Positions 39,953-49,515 are shown, counted from the stretch's first letter. The stretch: 56,874 nucleotides of DNA from Bifidobacterium samirii (GCF_003952945.1 NZ_QXGK01000019.1:1-56874), one strand, 5' to 3'. Numbers and translations are program-made. The notes: generated by a model from the sequence alone, not told the origin.

Positions 39953-41647
39953 TCAGTCGTGCAACGCCAGCGTCGGGCCGACCGCCGCCAGCGCCGCCAC
40001 GCACGCGGCGACCGGCAGCGCCGTGAACCCGGCCACGACCGCCACGGCCGCGCCGACCACCGCGGCAAGCGCCGGCGCAACCACGTTGGCGATGTCGTAC
40101 ACGCCCAGATCATGACCCGCATTGCGCGGATCCGGCAGCGACTCCATCACCAGCGTCTGCGCGAACACGTCATACACACCAAGAGCCAGGCCGGACACGA
40201 ACGCGAACACGACCATCGACCACACCGCCGGAACCAGCCACGGCAGCAGCGCCACCGCCGCATACGCGACCATCGCCGGCACGGCACCGCGACGCGCATC
40301 CTCCACACGGTCCGCCAGACGGCCGGCGATCGCGGCCGCCAAAGCCGAACCGACGAGCGTGGCCACCGCCATCATCGCCATCACGCCCGCCGTGGACGTC
40401 ACCGCGGAAACCGACGCGACGACATCGCCCGACGTCCCCGCATCGCAGCGCGACGGGTCGACGATGCCATGGCGCACGATCATCCACAGGAACACCGTCA
40501 TGAATCCCACGCCGGTCATCATCGCCAGACGCGCCCAGAACGCCAGAACGAACCGCGGCGCATCCTTGGGTGCGCGGAACTGCGCCGAAAACGCCTCGCC
40601 AGTGAACCGCAGAGCCGGATCGTACCGGCTTGAACGCTCGCGCGGCAGCACCAGCACCACCGTCGCAGCGCACACCACGAACATCACCGCGCACACGCGG
40701 AACGCCAGGCCACCATCCGTATCGACCACCAGTCCGGCCGCGGCGAGCACCACACCCAACGCCTGGCCGAGCATCAGGCCCACGCCACGCCAACGCATAC
40801 TGCGCTCGCGGAACTTGTCGGGCAGGCGTTCGGCGAACGCGGCGGCGAGCGGAGTGGCGATCATGGCGTAGCCGAACTGCATGACGATCCAGAAGAGCGC
40901 GATACCGGCCGTGGCACCCATCGCGCCGAGGATGAGCGTGTCGAGCGCGCAGATGATGCCGCCGGCGATGATCCACGGCGTACGTCGGCCGATGGTGGTG
41001 CGGGTGCCGTCGGACCAGATGGAGACAAGCGCGTTGGCGAACAGTGCGCCCACGCAGCCGAGGGTCACGACGATGGCGAGCGGCATCGCCGAAGAGACGC
41101 CGACAAGTGTCGATGCAGACGCCGACGATGTCGCCGACGCGCCGACCGCGCGGGTCACGTCATTGTCGGCGGCGCAACGCTGCGCCCAGTCGCCGGCGTT
41201 GCCTGCGACGCGGTCGATGAGGACTGGCAGCAGCAGCATGTTGAGCATGATCCACGGGATGGTGCGCAGCAGTGCGGCGAGCGCGAACCCCCAAGTGAGG
41301 CGGCGCACCTGGCCAGTGTCGGGGCGGGTGCCGTCGGCGGCGGTCATCGGGTCGCGCATGTCGAGGAATGCGGATGCCATGTCGGGGATGGCGGTGTCGA
41401 CGGCTGCGGCGGCGGCGGCCGGCGAACCGGATGCGGACAGTTTCGCGGACTGGGTGGATGCTTGGGCGGCGGCGCGTTCGGGGGCGCGGCGGCGCAGCGG
41501 CACGGCGAGGCGCGCGACGGCTGCCTTGTCTTCGGGGCTGAGCGCCTTCTCATAGTCGGGCCGGTCGTCGATGCCGGGGCGCACGAAGTATTGGCCGGGC
41601 AGCGGCGGCGGGGTGGGGGTCGGTTCGTTGGGCTTCTCTTCTGTCAT
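39953..41647 (-). CDS. MFS transporter with long hydrophilic N-terminus
   Basis: This 564-residue protein has a Pro/Ala-rich hydrophilic N-terminal part (about 1-115) and then about twelve membrane segments, starting at VRRLTWGFALAALLRTIPWIMLNMLLLPVLI. IWSDGTRTTIGRRTPWIIAGG is the signature loop 2-3, as in sugar- or sodium-coupled MFS members. The family otherwise gives little, and the substrate is unknown. A second IWSDGT-type loop is replaced by AGRLADRVEDARRGAVP in the second half. AGGAAG precedes the ATG at 41647. It lies downstream of lacI but behind a terminator. Confidence 0.82.
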   Translation of the reverse strand: MTEEKPNEPTPTPPPLPGQYFVRPGIDDRPDYEKALSPEDKAAVARLAVPLRRRAPERAAAQASTQSAKLSASGSPAAAAAAVDTAIPDMASAFLDMRDPMTAADGTRPDTGQVRRLTWGFALAALLRTIPWIMLNMLLLPVLIDRVAGNAGDWAQRCAADNDVTRAVGASATSSASASTLVGVSSAMPLAIVVTLGCVGALFANALVSIWSDGTRTTIGRRTPWIIAGGIICALDTLILGAMGATAGIALFWIVMQFGYAMIATPLAAAFAERLPDKFRERSMRWRGVGLMLGQALGVVLAAAGLVVDTDGGLAFRVCAVMFVVCAATVVLVLPRERSSRYDPALRFTGEAFSAQFRAPKDAPRFVLAFWARLAMMTGVGFMTVFLWMIVRHGIVDPSRCDAGTSGDVVASVSAVTSTAGVMAMMAVATLVGSALAAAIAGRLADRVEDARRGAVPAMVAYAAVALLPWLVPAVWSMVVFAFVSGLALGVYDVFAQTLVMESLPDPRNAGHDLGVYDIANVVAPALAAVVGAAVAVVAGFTALPVAACVAALAAVGPTLALHD

Positions 41648-41727
41648 CTCGTTTCTTCCTGACGTGGTTCGCTGACGTTGATGGCCGGCGTGCGGCCGCA
41701 CAGGCCGCCGTCGGGACGTCGGATACG

Positions 41728-41773
41728 ACGAATCGCCCGTACGCGCATGCTTCGGCGCGTACGGGCGATTCGT
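41728..41773 (-). terminator. Terminator of the lacI-family gene
   Basis: ACGAATCGCCCGTACGCGC pairs with GCGCGTACGGGCGATTCGT around an 8-nt loop, a 19-bp perfect stem between the regulator and the MFS gene. Confidence 0.75.
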
Positions 41774-41876
41774 GTAGTCGCGTTCAGAATACGACGACGT
41801 CGGGATTGTCCCGGTGCCGTCGTTGGCACCCGTCGATGGGGTGCCTTCGGAGCGCGGGGCGGAGGCTGAGCTGGTG

Positions 41877-42968
41877 TCACGCCACCGGCGTCGGCCGGGT
41901 AGTCTCGCCGGCGATGAATCGTACCGGGATGAGGTCCATCGCCTCGGCCACGTCACGAGGCGAGGCGGTATCCGCGTCGGTGGTGATGACGCCTGCCTGT
42001 GTCGCGTCGAGTTTGCCGTCGGACGCCTCATAGGATTGCATGAGTCGTTCGACGAGTTTCTCGGCGAGCGCCGTGAAGTCCTGCCGGACGCTGGTCAGGC
42101 GCATGCCGGCCATGTCGGCGGCGATGGTGCCGTCGTAGGAGACGAGTTGGATGTCGTCGGGGACGTGTCTGCCGCGCCGGAGCGCATCCTGAAGACAGTA
42201 GGAGATGATGTAGTCGGAGCCGACGATGGCGTCGGCGTCGGGGTACCGGTCGAGTACGGACAGGGCGACGTCGCGTTGATGGTTCAGCCGGGAGACCTCG
42301 CCAGCTTCGATATAGTCGTAGGCGACGCCGGCGTCGTTGAGCAGTCCTTCGAGTGCGGCGTGGAAGCGAACGGTGGGGAATGTGGTGCCCATGCCGCCGC
42401 CGTAGTCGATGAACTGTTCGAGTGGACCGCCGAGGGATACGACGTGGGTGGCACCGGTGGCGATGAGATGTTCGGCTATGATGCGGCCGCCTTCGTCGTG
42501 GTCGGAGCTGACGGAGGGGATGCCGGCGCCAAGGTAGCGGTCGAAGGCGACGATGGGCCGGCCGATGGATGTCCAGTAGTCGGGGGAATGGTCGGTGTGG
42601 GCGGCCATGATGATGCCGTCCATCATGCGGCGTCGCAGCATGTTGATGTATTCGGTTTCGCCGTTGTCGCCGTCTGCGGTGGAGCACACCATGATGCGGA
42701 TGCCGCGTTCCGACAGGGCGCGGTGGAGTGCGGCGAGCATGGATGCGAAGAACGGGTGGATGATGGTGGGCACGATGACGCCGGCGAGACCGGTACGCCC
42801 GTGGTAGAGGTTGCGGGCGAGCTCGTTGGGGATGTAGTTGAGTTCCTTCATCGCGTTTTCGACGCGTCCTCGCATGTCGTCGGACACGTATCCGGTGCTG
42901 TTCACCACTAGGGATACGGTGCTCAGCGAGACACCGGCCTTCTTGGCCACGTCACGCATGCCTGCCAC
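41877..42968 (-). CDS. LacI-family transcriptional regulator
   Basis: This 363-residue repressor has an N-terminal helix-turn-helix (MRDVAKKAGVSLSTVSLVVNSTGYVSDDMRGRVENAMKELNYIPNELARNL) and a periplasmic-binding-protein-like sensor domain. GTG at 42968 is chosen because GGAGG lies 6 bases before it, while the ATG three codons later is too far away. It is the only LacI protein in the window. It lies at the end of the ABC transporter/GH172 cluster, so it is the likely reader of the TCGAACCGGTTCGA operators at 47.6-47.7 and 51.9 kb. The inducer would be the imported sugar or a breakdown product. Confidence 0.92.
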   Translation of the reverse strand: MAGMRDVAKKAGVSLSTVSLVVNSTGYVSDDMRGRVENAMKELNYIPNELARNLYHGRTGLAGVIVPTIIHPFFASMLAALHRALSERGIRIMVCSTADGDNGETEYINMLRRRMMDGIIMAAHTDHSPDYWTSIGRPIVAFDRYLGAGIPSVSSDHDEGGRIIAEHLIATGATHVVSLGGPLEQFIDYGGGMGTTFPTVRFHAALEGLLNDAGVAYDYIEAGEVSRLNHQRDVALSVLDRYPDADAIVGSDYIISYCLQDALRRGRHVPDDIQLVSYDGTIAADMAGMRLTSVRQDFTALAEKLVERLMQSYEASDGKLDATQAGVITTDADTASPRDVAEAMDLIPVRFIAGETTRPTPVA

Positions 42969-43138
42969 GATCAGCCTCCTTCCTGGGCGCATGGTCGCGC
43001 CACTCCCGTACGCCGTCGTCTGCCCTTGACTGTCGGCGTTCCACAAATCCTCAGGTGCCAGTCTAATAGGTTATTCGGGGCGACGGGCGACGGCCTTGTC
43101 GTGCCGCGGGCCCGCCGCCCCTACTGTCATACGATAGC

Positions 43139-44269
43139 TCAGCGCGGCCAGCGTTCGCTTGCCGGCGGCAGCGCGGGGAAGGGCGTGTGGCCGGCGGTCT
43201 GGTACCAGTAGGCGACGGTGGTCACATCGTCGCGGCGTTCGAACAGGCCGCGGTGGCCGACGCCGATCTGCTGGAGGGTGACTTTCAGGTCGTGGTGGAA
43301 CGTGATCGGGTCGGGGATGTGCCAGCGGTAGAAGCCGCGTTGCGGGGGCACGTCGTCGTTGTGGTAGTCGTTGTGGATGAGCGTGTCGTGGCGCGAGTAG
43401 TACGGGTAGCCCAGGTAGGGGGTGCAGTAGGTCTGTTCGACGGTGCGGCCGTGTTCCTGACGGGCGAAGCTCCAGGACCCGCCGAAGTAGTCCTCGGTGC
43501 CGGTGCCGCAGATGGTCGGGTACTCCTCGTCACCGTCGATGTAGAACTTCATCTCGCCTTCACCCCACCAGTAGCGTTCCAGCGTGGAGAGCGCCAGGTA
43601 GGTGCCCACGTAGTGGCCGCGGCCGTGCACGCCGTCGAGGACGACGTAGTCGTGGCCGAGATCGGTGATCGGCTGTCGACGCCATTGCGCGTGGAAGTAC
43701 GTCAGTTCGCCTGATTCGGCGGCTTGCGCGACGGCTTCGTCTTCGATGCGGTAGTCGATCTGGTAGAAGAGCGCCGGAATGGGGTTGGCGTGCTGGTTTT
43801 CGATGGTGATGCGTGCGTGGCGGGCGAATGGCATATGCCAGTAGCAGTTGAAGCCGCGGTTCGGCACGACGGCGACGGGGGCGGAGTTCACGATGCAGGC
43901 GCGTGCGAATCCGCAGCAGAAGAAGTCGCCCAGCGGCGCCTCGACGCTGGGCGTCGTTTCGTCATCCCAGTACATGCGCAGGACGAGGTCGCGCAGCACG
44001 AAGCAGTCGGCATCCGTGGTCTTCTCGTCGACGGTGAACCAGATATGGGTGATGGCTCCGGGACCGTCGATGTCGGCGAGAGTGACGGTGGCGCCGGCGG
44101 GGATGTCGTTGAGGCAGGGGGATCCCTTGCGTGACGGTCCGAGCGCGCTGGAGGCCTTCCCGCCGGCGCCTTTGGCCCCTGTGGGGTTTTCGGCGGTGAT
44201 GGCGCGGCTGACGTAGTGCCGGACGCGGGCGAGGGAGTCGAGGGATGTGCCGGGAAGCAGGTCATGCAT
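43139..44269 (-). CDS. GH172 (former DUF2961) glycosidase
   Basis: This 376-residue cytoplasmic protein belongs to the DUF2961 family, now GH172, whose founding member is the difructose dianhydride I synthase/hydrolase of Bifidobacterium dentium. Other members cleave alpha-D-fructofuranosides or D-arabinofuranosides. The start SLARVRHYVSRAITAENPTG and the segment WWGEGEMKFYIDGDEEYPTICG followed by TGTEDYFGG are characteristic. The Glu residues in GEGE and TED are candidates for the catalytic pair, spaced about 20-22 residues apart as in the known enzyme. AAAGG precedes the ATG. It follows the two ABC permease genes, behind a hairpin. Confidence 0.85.
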   Translation of the reverse strand: MHDLLPGTSLDSLARVRHYVSRAITAENPTGAKGAGGKASSALGPSRKGSPCLNDIPAGATVTLADIDGPGAITHIWFTVDEKTTDADCFVLRDLVLRMYWDDETTPSVEAPLGDFFCCGFARACIVNSAPVAVVPNRGFNCYWHMPFARHARITIENQHANPIPALFYQIDYRIEDEAVAQAAESGELTYFHAQWRRQPITDLGHDYVVLDGVHGRGHYVGTYLALSTLERYWWGEGEMKFYIDGDEEYPTICGTGTEDYFGGSWSFARQEHGRTVEQTYCTPYLGYPYYSRHDTLIHNDYHNDDVPPQRGFYRWHIPDPITFHHDLKVTLQQIGVGHRGLFERRDDVTTVAYWYQTAGHTPFPALPPASERWPR

Positions 44270-44320
44270 AGCGGGGCCTTTCGAATCAGTACTATGGTGT
44301 CGGGTCGCGGGTATGGAAAT

Positions 44321-44350
44321 GCCCGTCGTGTGCGGCAGTACACGACGGGC
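44321..44350 (-). terminator. Hairpin between the permease and GH172 genes
   Basis: GCCCGTCGTGT pairs with ACACGACGGGC around an 8-nt loop. With no U-tract it may lower read-through or protect upstream mRNA rather than end the operon. Confidence 0.55.
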
Positions 44351-44415
44351 TTATTCGGGGCGTCCGCAGGCGGGCAAAGGGGGTAAATCCCGCCCACGGC
44401 TACGCCGATGTTCGC

Positions 44416-45276
44416 CTATCCCTTCACCGCGCCGGAGGTGACTCCGGCGACGATGTAACGCTGCAGGAACAGGTAGAGGATGAGGATCGGCAGCATGGCG
44501 AGCAGCAGCGCCGCCATGATCAGACCAATGTCGTTGGAGTAGGTGCCGTAGAAGATCTGCGTCGCGATCGGGATCGTGTACAGTTCTCGCTCGCCGAGCA
44601 CCAAGGACGGCAGCAGGTAGTCGTTCCAGAAGGCCATCGCGTCGATGATGGTGATGGTCGCGATCGTCGGCTTGAGCAGCGGGAACACGATGGTCCAGAA
44701 CGTGCGCCAGGTGGTGCAGCCGTCGATGCCGGCCGCCTCCTCGAGTTCGACGGGCACGTTGGTCTTGATCGCACCGTGGAACATGAACGCCGCCAGCGAG
44801 ACGGAGAAGCCCACGTGCATCAGGATCAGGGTCAGTCGGTGGTTGAGCACGCCGAACATGCCGCCGTAGACGGAGACCAGCGGAACCATGAGGACCTGGA
44901 ACGGGATGACCATGGAGGCCACCATGGCGGCGAAGAAGATCGAGCAGGCCTTCCAGCGCGGGTTGCGCACGATCACGTACGCGGCCATCGCGGAGACGAG
45001 CACGGTCAGCACCGTCGCGGACAGCGTGATGATGGCGGAGTTTCCGAACACGGTCCAGAAATTCATCTTCTCCATGGCTTCCGGGAAGTTATCCAGTGTG
45101 AAGCCTCGCTTGCCGATCAACGCAAGGGGAGCGGTGTTGATGTCGGCCTTCTCCTTGAAGACGTTGATCAGCACCAGCAGGAAGGGGAAGACGAACGCGA
45201 TTAGGGCGATGGTCAATACCACCAGCACGATGGCATGGATGATCTTGGTCTTGGTGCTCTTCTGTCCGGTTTCCAT
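44416..45276 (-). CDS. Carbohydrate ABC transporter permease (MalG/MsmG type)
   Basis: This 286-residue membrane protein has six hydrophobic segments and the EAA loop ELEEAAGIDGCTTWRTFWTIVFPLLKPT, which contacts the ATPase. It forms the channel of a CUT1 sugar importer with the permease upstream. Its ATG overlaps the upstream stop codon by one base. No ATPase gene is present, which is usual for bifidobacteria, where a shared MsiK-like ATPase elsewhere in the genome would serve. Confidence 0.95.
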   Translation of the reverse strand: METGQKSTKTKIIHAIVLVVLTIALIAFVFPFLLVLINVFKEKADINTAPLALIGKRGFTLDNFPEAMEKMNFWTVFGNSAIITLSATVLTVLVSAMAAYVIVRNPRWKACSIFFAAMVASMVIPFQVLMVPLVSVYGGMFGVLNHRLTLILMHVGFSVSLAAFMFHGAIKTNVPVELEEAAGIDGCTTWRTFWTIVFPLLKPTIATITIIDAMAFWNDYLLPSLVLGERELYTIPIATQIFYGTYSNDIGLIMAALLLAMLPILILYLFLQRYIVAGVTSGAVKG

Positions 45277-46169
45277 TATGCTGCCACCTCGCCCTTCTTG
45301 CCGACGTACACCTGCAGCACGCCGATGACGGCGCAGATGACGAAGAGGATCAGGGCCTCAGCCTGGCCCACACCGTAGTTCTTGTAGACGAATGCCTGGT
45401 TGTAGACGTGCATCGCGGCGAGCACCGACTGGTTGAACGGCTCGCCCTTGGTCAGGGAGAGGTTCAGGTCGTAGACCATGAAGCAACGGGTCGTGCTCAG
45501 GAAGATGCACTGGACGAACGACGAGCGCATCAGCGGGATGATGACGTGCCACATCGCCTTGGTGGAGTTGCAGCCGTCGATCATGGCGGCTTCCTTGAGG
45601 CTCTGGTCGACGCTCATGAAGCCGGCCACGTAGATCAGCATCATGTAGCCCGCGTACTGCCAGACCGACACGAGGATGAGGGCGAACATCGCGCCGCTCG
45701 GGCTGCCGAGCAGGGAGTCGGGCTTGGAACCGGTAATCAGGTCACCGATGGAGACAAACGCGCGGTTGAAGACAAACTTCCAGACATAGCCGAGCACGAT
45801 GCCGCCGATCAGGTTCGGGATGAAGAAACCGGCACGGAAGAAGTTCTGGCCTTTGATACCGCTGGTCACCGCGTAGGCGAGCAGGAAGGCGACAACATTG
45901 ACGAGCACGACAGAGATGGCGGAATAGACGACGGTCCGTCCCAACGCAGCCCAATATGCGGTGTCAGTGAATGCCTGCTGATAGTTGAGGAACCCGACGA
46001 ACGGCTTGTTGCTGGCAACGCCGTCCCAGCTGGTGAAGGTCAGGTAGATGCCATAGATGAACGGCAGCACGACAACGGCGCAGAAGAGGATTCCGGCCGG
46101 TCCGGCGAACATCAGGAACTGCCCTAGCTTGTATGAAAACTTGTTCTGTTTCATAACAATTCCATTCAT
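45276..46169 (-). CDS. Carbohydrate ABC transporter permease (MalF/MsmF type)
   Basis: This 297-residue membrane protein has six segments and the EAA loop SLKEAAMIDGCNSTKAMWHVIIPLM. It pairs with the downstream permease in a CUT1 oligosaccharide importer. The start is uncertain: the ATG at 46169 or the one five codons later (MKQNKFSYKLGQF) could be used, and neither has a strong ribosome binding site. It lies 85 bp after the binding-protein gene, with a hairpin in the gap. Confidence 0.93.
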   Translation of the reverse strand: MNGIVMKQNKFSYKLGQFLMFAGPAGILFCAVVVLPFIYGIYLTFTSWDGVASNKPFVGFLNYQQAFTDTAYWAALGRTVVYSAISVVLVNVVAFLLAYAVTSGIKGQNFFRAGFFIPNLIGGIVLGYVWKFVFNRAFVSIGDLITGSKPDSLLGSPSGAMFALILVSVWQYAGYMMLIYVAGFMSVDQSLKEAAMIDGCNSTKAMWHVIIPLMRSSFVQCIFLSTTRCFMVYDLNLSLTKGEPFNQSVLAAMHVYNQAFVYKNYGVGQAEALILFVICAVIGVLQVYVGKKGEVAA

Positions 46170-46176
46170 GTCCGGT

Positions 46177-46212
46177 GGTCGAAGGCATCGCTACAGTGCG
46201 ATGCCTTCGACC
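46177..46212 (-). promoter_or_regulatory. Intercistronic hairpin after the binding-protein gene
   Basis: GGTCGAAGGCATCG pairs perfectly with CGATGCCTTCGACC around an 8-nt loop. Such hairpins commonly keep the binding-protein message in excess over the permease message. Confidence 0.65.
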
Positions 46213-46254
46213 TAGGTTGGCGATGATTATGGGTTATTTTCGGGATGGATTAAA

Positions 46255-47535
46255 TCAGGCAGTGGTGCCCGAAAGCGTCGCGGTCTTCCAGTAGGCCTGA
46301 ATGTTCGTGGCGAGAGCGTCGCGGTCTTCCTGATCGGCGAGGTACTTCTGCAGCTCAGCACCGAGGACGGAGTAGTGATCGTCAGGCAGATGGCTGTAGT
46401 TCGGAATCAGATTGCCTTCATCAGCGTACTTCTTGACCGACTTGCTCAGCGGGTCCTGGACCTCAAGGGTGTTGGTCTTGAACGGGGAGACCAGCGAGCA
46501 GTCGTTGACGATGAAGGACTGGCCCTCCTCGTCGTTGGCGAGCCAGTTCAGGAAGTCCTTGGCGGCTTCGCGCTGGGCATCGGTGGTCTGGTCGGAGGAG
46601 TCGATGAACATGAACTTAGAACCGCCGCCGACGAGCTTCTCGTTGGAGCCGTCGTCCATGTTCTGCGGGACCGGCATGATGCCCATGTTCTCGGAGTAGT
46701 CGTACTGGTTGAGCACGGACCAATCCCAGTTGCCGCCGAACATGAAGGCGATTTCACCCTCGGCCAGCTTCTGCTCGGTCACTTCACGCTCGGCGGAGAC
46801 AGCGGAGGACTTGGCGTAGTTGTTGTCCTTGAGGACGTCGAAAGTGTCCATCAGAGAGTTCCACTTCTCGTTGTCCTGCAGATTAGCAGTGCCGGACAGC
46901 AGGGTGTCGACGAAGGCGTCGACGTCGGACTGCTCCTCATAGACCTGCGGCAGATAGTGGCCTGCGAGAGACCAGTCTTCCTTGAGGACGCCGACCGGGG
47001 ATTCCATGCCGCCGTCCTTGAGCTCCTTGATGATGCTCTTGAGATCATCGGTGGTCTTGATGGTGGAGGGATCAAAGTCCTTGCCTGTGACCTTCTTGAT
47101 GGCATCGGCGTTGTAAATCAGGCCACGGGCCTCGACCGTGGTCGGGAAGCCATACACCTTGCCGTCCACAGACAGTGCATAATCAGTGTCCTTAACCCAA
47201 TCCTCATCGGACAGGTCGACGGCGTGCTCCTTGGCAAGGGAATAGATATCCTTGTCGTCCACCATGGAGATGGTGTACGGCTGCTTGGAAGCGTACTTGG
47301 TGGCGAGATGGGCGGCAACGGTGTCGTTGGAGTAGTAGACCTTGACGGTGACTCCCTTTTCCTTGGAGTACTGCTCGGCCATGTCCTCCATCTGGTCCTC
47401 GATTTCGACCTTGGAGTTGAAGAGGGTAATGGTGGTCGCATTGCTATTCGCGCTACTGCCACAGGCACCCAGCATGCCGAGGGACAGGACGGCGGCGGTA
47501 GCGGCGGCACCGAGCTTCATCCACGAATGTGCCAT
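46255..47535 (-). CDS. Sugar ABC transporter substrate-binding lipoprotein
   Basis: This 426-residue protein has a lipoprotein signal peptide with lipobox LGAC (residues about 22-25). It has the type-I extracellular binding-protein fold (TTITLFNSKVEIEDQMEDMAEQYSKEKGVTVKVYYSND). It captures the sugar outside the membrane for the two permeases. GGAAAGGAAAG precedes the ATG at 47535. It is the first gene of the operon and has a strong promoter overlapped by a LacI-type operator. The coding sequence is visibly less GC-rich than its surroundings, as is often seen for highly expressed or transferred transport genes. Confidence 0.95.
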   Translation of the reverse strand: MAHSWMKLGAAATAAVLSLGMLGACGSSANSNATTITLFNSKVEIEDQMEDMAEQYSKEKGVTVKVYYSNDTVAAHLATKYASKQPYTISMVDDKDIYSLAKEHAVDLSDEDWVKDTDYALSVDGKVYGFPTTVEARGLIYNADAIKKVTGKDFDPSTIKTTDDLKSIIKELKDGGMESPVGVLKEDWSLAGHYLPQVYEEQSDVDAFVDTLLSGTANLQDNEKWNSLMDTFDVLKDNNYAKSSAVSAEREVTEQKLAEGEIAFMFGGNWDWSVLNQYDYSENMGIMPVPQNMDDGSNEKLVGGGSKFMFIDSSDQTTDAQREAAKDFLNWLANDEEGQSFIVNDCSLVSPFKTNTLEVQDPLSKSVKKYADEGNLIPNYSHLPDDHYSVLGAELQKYLADQEDRDALATNIQAYWKTATLSGTTA

Positions 47536-47648
47536 TGTCTTTCCTTTCCTTACCACTGTTCGCGGCAACCCTGCTCGCGAAAGGTGTTTTTTCAGGCAGA
47601 GATCCGACGGTTCTGAACCCCCGTCGAATCACTACCCATCCTCCCGAA

Positions 47649-47662
47649 TCGAACCGGTTCGA
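47649..47662. promoter_or_regulatory. LacI-type operator O1
   Basis: TCGAACCGGTTCGA is a perfect 14-bp palindrome, just downstream of the predicted transcription start of the binding-protein operon. Confidence 0.8.
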
Positions 47663-47676
47663 GAAGAACTGCGTCC

Positions 47677-47705
47677 AGTATAACGCTCTCAAACCGGTTC
47701 GTCAA
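47677..47705 (-). promoter_or_regulatory. Promoter of the ABC transporter operon
   Basis: On the minus strand TTGACG (47700-47705) and TATACT (47677-47682) are separated by 17 bp. Operator O2 covers the -35 and part of the spacer. Confidence 0.8.
47689..47702. promoter_or_regulatory. LacI-type operator O2
   Basis: TCAAACCGGTTCGT differs from the palindrome TCGAACCGGTTCGA at two positions. It overlaps the -35 region of the transporter promoter, so a bound repressor would block it. O1 is 40 bp away, close to four helical turns. Confidence 0.75.
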
Positions 47706-47725
47706 ACCATTGACGCCACGGCGTG

Positions 47726-47739
47726 TCGAACCGGTTTGA
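47726..47739. promoter_or_regulatory. LacI-type operator O3
   Basis: TCGAACCGGTTTGA differs from the palindrome at one position. It lies 82 bp upstream of the GH13 start codon, on the side of the divergent region that should hold the GH13 promoter. I could not place that promoter with confidence. Confidence 0.75.
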
Positions 47740-47820
47740 CACGCCACCCTCCCATGCCCCGCCGCATACGGGCCGCCGTGCCGTATGCTGTATCGCGCGA
47801 CATACGACAAGGAGGTTCCC

Positions 47821-49413
47821 ATGCGCCACCAATGGCTCGACGACGCGGTGTTCTACGAGGTCTACCCGCAGTCGTTCCGCGACTCGAACGCCGACGGCAT
47901 CGGCGACTTCGCCGGCATCGTCGACCGGCTCGACCACATCCGCGATCTCGGCTGCAACGCGATCTGGATCAACCCATGCTTCGACTCGTCGTTCTACGAC
48001 GCCGGCTACGACGTGCGCGACTACTACCTCGCCGCGCCCCGCTACGGCACCAACGAGGACCTGCGCCGCCTCTTCGACGAGGCGCACGCGCGCGGCATCC
48101 GCGTGCTGCTCGACCTCGTCCCCGGCCACACCGCCGTCGACAACCCGTGGTTCGCGCTCTCCGGCAGGGACGAGCGCAACGAGTGCACCGACCGCTACAT
48201 CTGGCGCCCCATGACCCAGTCCCCCAACCTCAACTCGCCGTACGACTCCATCCGCGGCTTCCTCGGCGGCATCGCCGAACGCCCCGACGCGGCCGCCGTC
48301 AACTGCTTCTCCACGCAGGCCTGTCTCAACTACGGCTTCGGCACCGTCACCGAGGACTGGCAGTTCGCCGCCGACTCCCCGCAGGCCGAGGCCGGCCGCC
48401 TGCTGCTCCAGGACATCATGGACTTCTGGCTCGGACTGGGCTGCGACGGCTTCCGCGTGGACATGGCCGCCAGCCTCGTCAAGGAGGACACCGAGGACCA
48501 CTACTGGACGTCGCTGCTGTGGCGGCGCATCCGCGAGCATCTCGACGCCGCGTTCCCCGACGCGGTGCTCGTCTCCGAATGGGGCAACCCCAGCCAGGCG
48601 CTGCACGCCGGCTTCGACATGGACTTCCTGCTGCACTTCGGCCCCTCGCACTACCTCGACCTGTTCCGCGAGCGCCCGTACTTCTCCGCCGCGGCCGCCG
48701 CCGACGGGTCGGCAACCGTGCGCGCGTTCGTCGACGCGTACGAGTCGATGCTCGCCGACACGGACGGCGAGGGGTACATCTGCATCCCGTCGGGCAACCA
48801 CGACATGATCCGCATGCGCGACACCCTCTCCCCCGACGAGATGAAGCTCGCGTTCGCGTTCCTGATGACGATGCCGGGCTGCCCGTTCGTCTACTACGGC
48901 GACGAGATCGGCATGCGCTACGTGCATGGCCTCCGCTCGAAGGAGGGCGGCTACGAGCGCACCGGTTCGCGTACGCCGATGCAGTGGGACGCCTCGCCGA
49001 ACGCCGGCTTCTCGTCGGGCCGCCGCCAGGACCTGTATCTGCCGGTCGATGCGGCCGACGATGCGCCGACCGTCGCCGCGCAGCGCGGCGTCGCCGGGTC
49101 GCTGCTGGAGACGGTGCGCGAGCTGATCGCGCTGCGCCACGATCATCCGGCGCTGCATGCGGGCGGTGCGATCCGTTTCCTGTATGCCGAGGACCACGCC
49201 TATCCGCTCGTCTACGAGCGCACGTCGCGTGTCGCCGATGCGGATGCGCCGGCCGAGCGCATCGTCGTGGCGATCAACCCGTCGCCGACTGCGGCGTCCT
49301 GCCCGCTGGCGGACGCGCCGGGAGCGCCGCTGACGTCGATCGGCGACGCCGCGTCGTGGAGCGACGGCGTCCTGACCGTGCCCGCCGGGTCGGCCACGGT
49401 CTTCCTCGCCTGA
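47821..49413 (+). CDS. GH13 alpha-glucosidase-like enzyme
   Basis: This 530-residue cytoplasmic alpha-amylase-family enzyme starts with DDAVFYEVYPQSFRDSNADGIGDFAGI. It has the nucleophile Asp in GCDGFRVDMAAS, the acid/base Glu in VLVSEWGNPSQ, and the third Asp in PSGNHDMIRM. It should hydrolyse alpha-glucosidic bonds of small oligosaccharides; subfamily and substrate cannot be fixed. A full AAGGAGG 6 bases before the ATG at 47821 makes it a better start than the ATG at 47785. It is divergent from the ABC operon and shares its operator region, so it probably acts on the imported sugar. Confidence 0.88.
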   Translation: MRHQWLDDAVFYEVYPQSFRDSNADGIGDFAGIVDRLDHIRDLGCNAIWINPCFDSSFYDAGYDVRDYYLAAPRYGTNEDLRRLFDEAHARGIRVLLDLVPGHTAVDNPWFALSGRDERNECTDRYIWRPMTQSPNLNSPYDSIRGFLGGIAERPDAAAVNCFSTQACLNYGFGTVTEDWQFAADSPQAEAGRLLLQDIMDFWLGLGCDGFRVDMAASLVKEDTEDHYWTSLLWRRIREHLDAAFPDAVLVSEWGNPSQALHAGFDMDFLLHFGPSHYLDLFRERPYFSAAAAADGSATVRAFVDAYESMLADTDGEGYICIPSGNHDMIRMRDTLSPDEMKLAFAFLMTMPGCPFVYYGDEIGMRYVHGLRSKEGGYERTGSRTPMQWDASPNAGFSSGRRQDLYLPVDAADDAPTVAAQRGVAGSLLETVRELIALRHDHPALHAGGAIRFLYAEDHAYPLVYERTSRVADADAPAERIVVAINPSPTAASCPLADAPGAPLTSIGDAASWSDGVLTVPAGSATVFLA

Positions 49414-49438
49414 GCGTCGCCGCGACGGCGTCCATCGG

Positions 49439-49480
49439 ACGACGATGGCCCGCCACCTTCCGGTGGCGGGCCATCGTCGT
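49439..49480. terminator. Bidirectional terminator-like hairpin
   Basis: ACGACGATGGCCCGCCAC pairs perfectly with GTGGCGGGCCATCGTCGT (read as its complement) between the convergent GH13 and DUF624 genes. Confidence 0.75.
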
Positions 49481-49515
49481 ATCGCGCGCGGGGCCGACCG
49501 AGGCCGGCCGGAACG

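Noticed and set aside
41877-43046. LacI start at the ATG at 43046
   Set aside because: The extra N-terminal residues do not belong to the family, and a GGAGG site lies 6 bases before the GTG at 42968.
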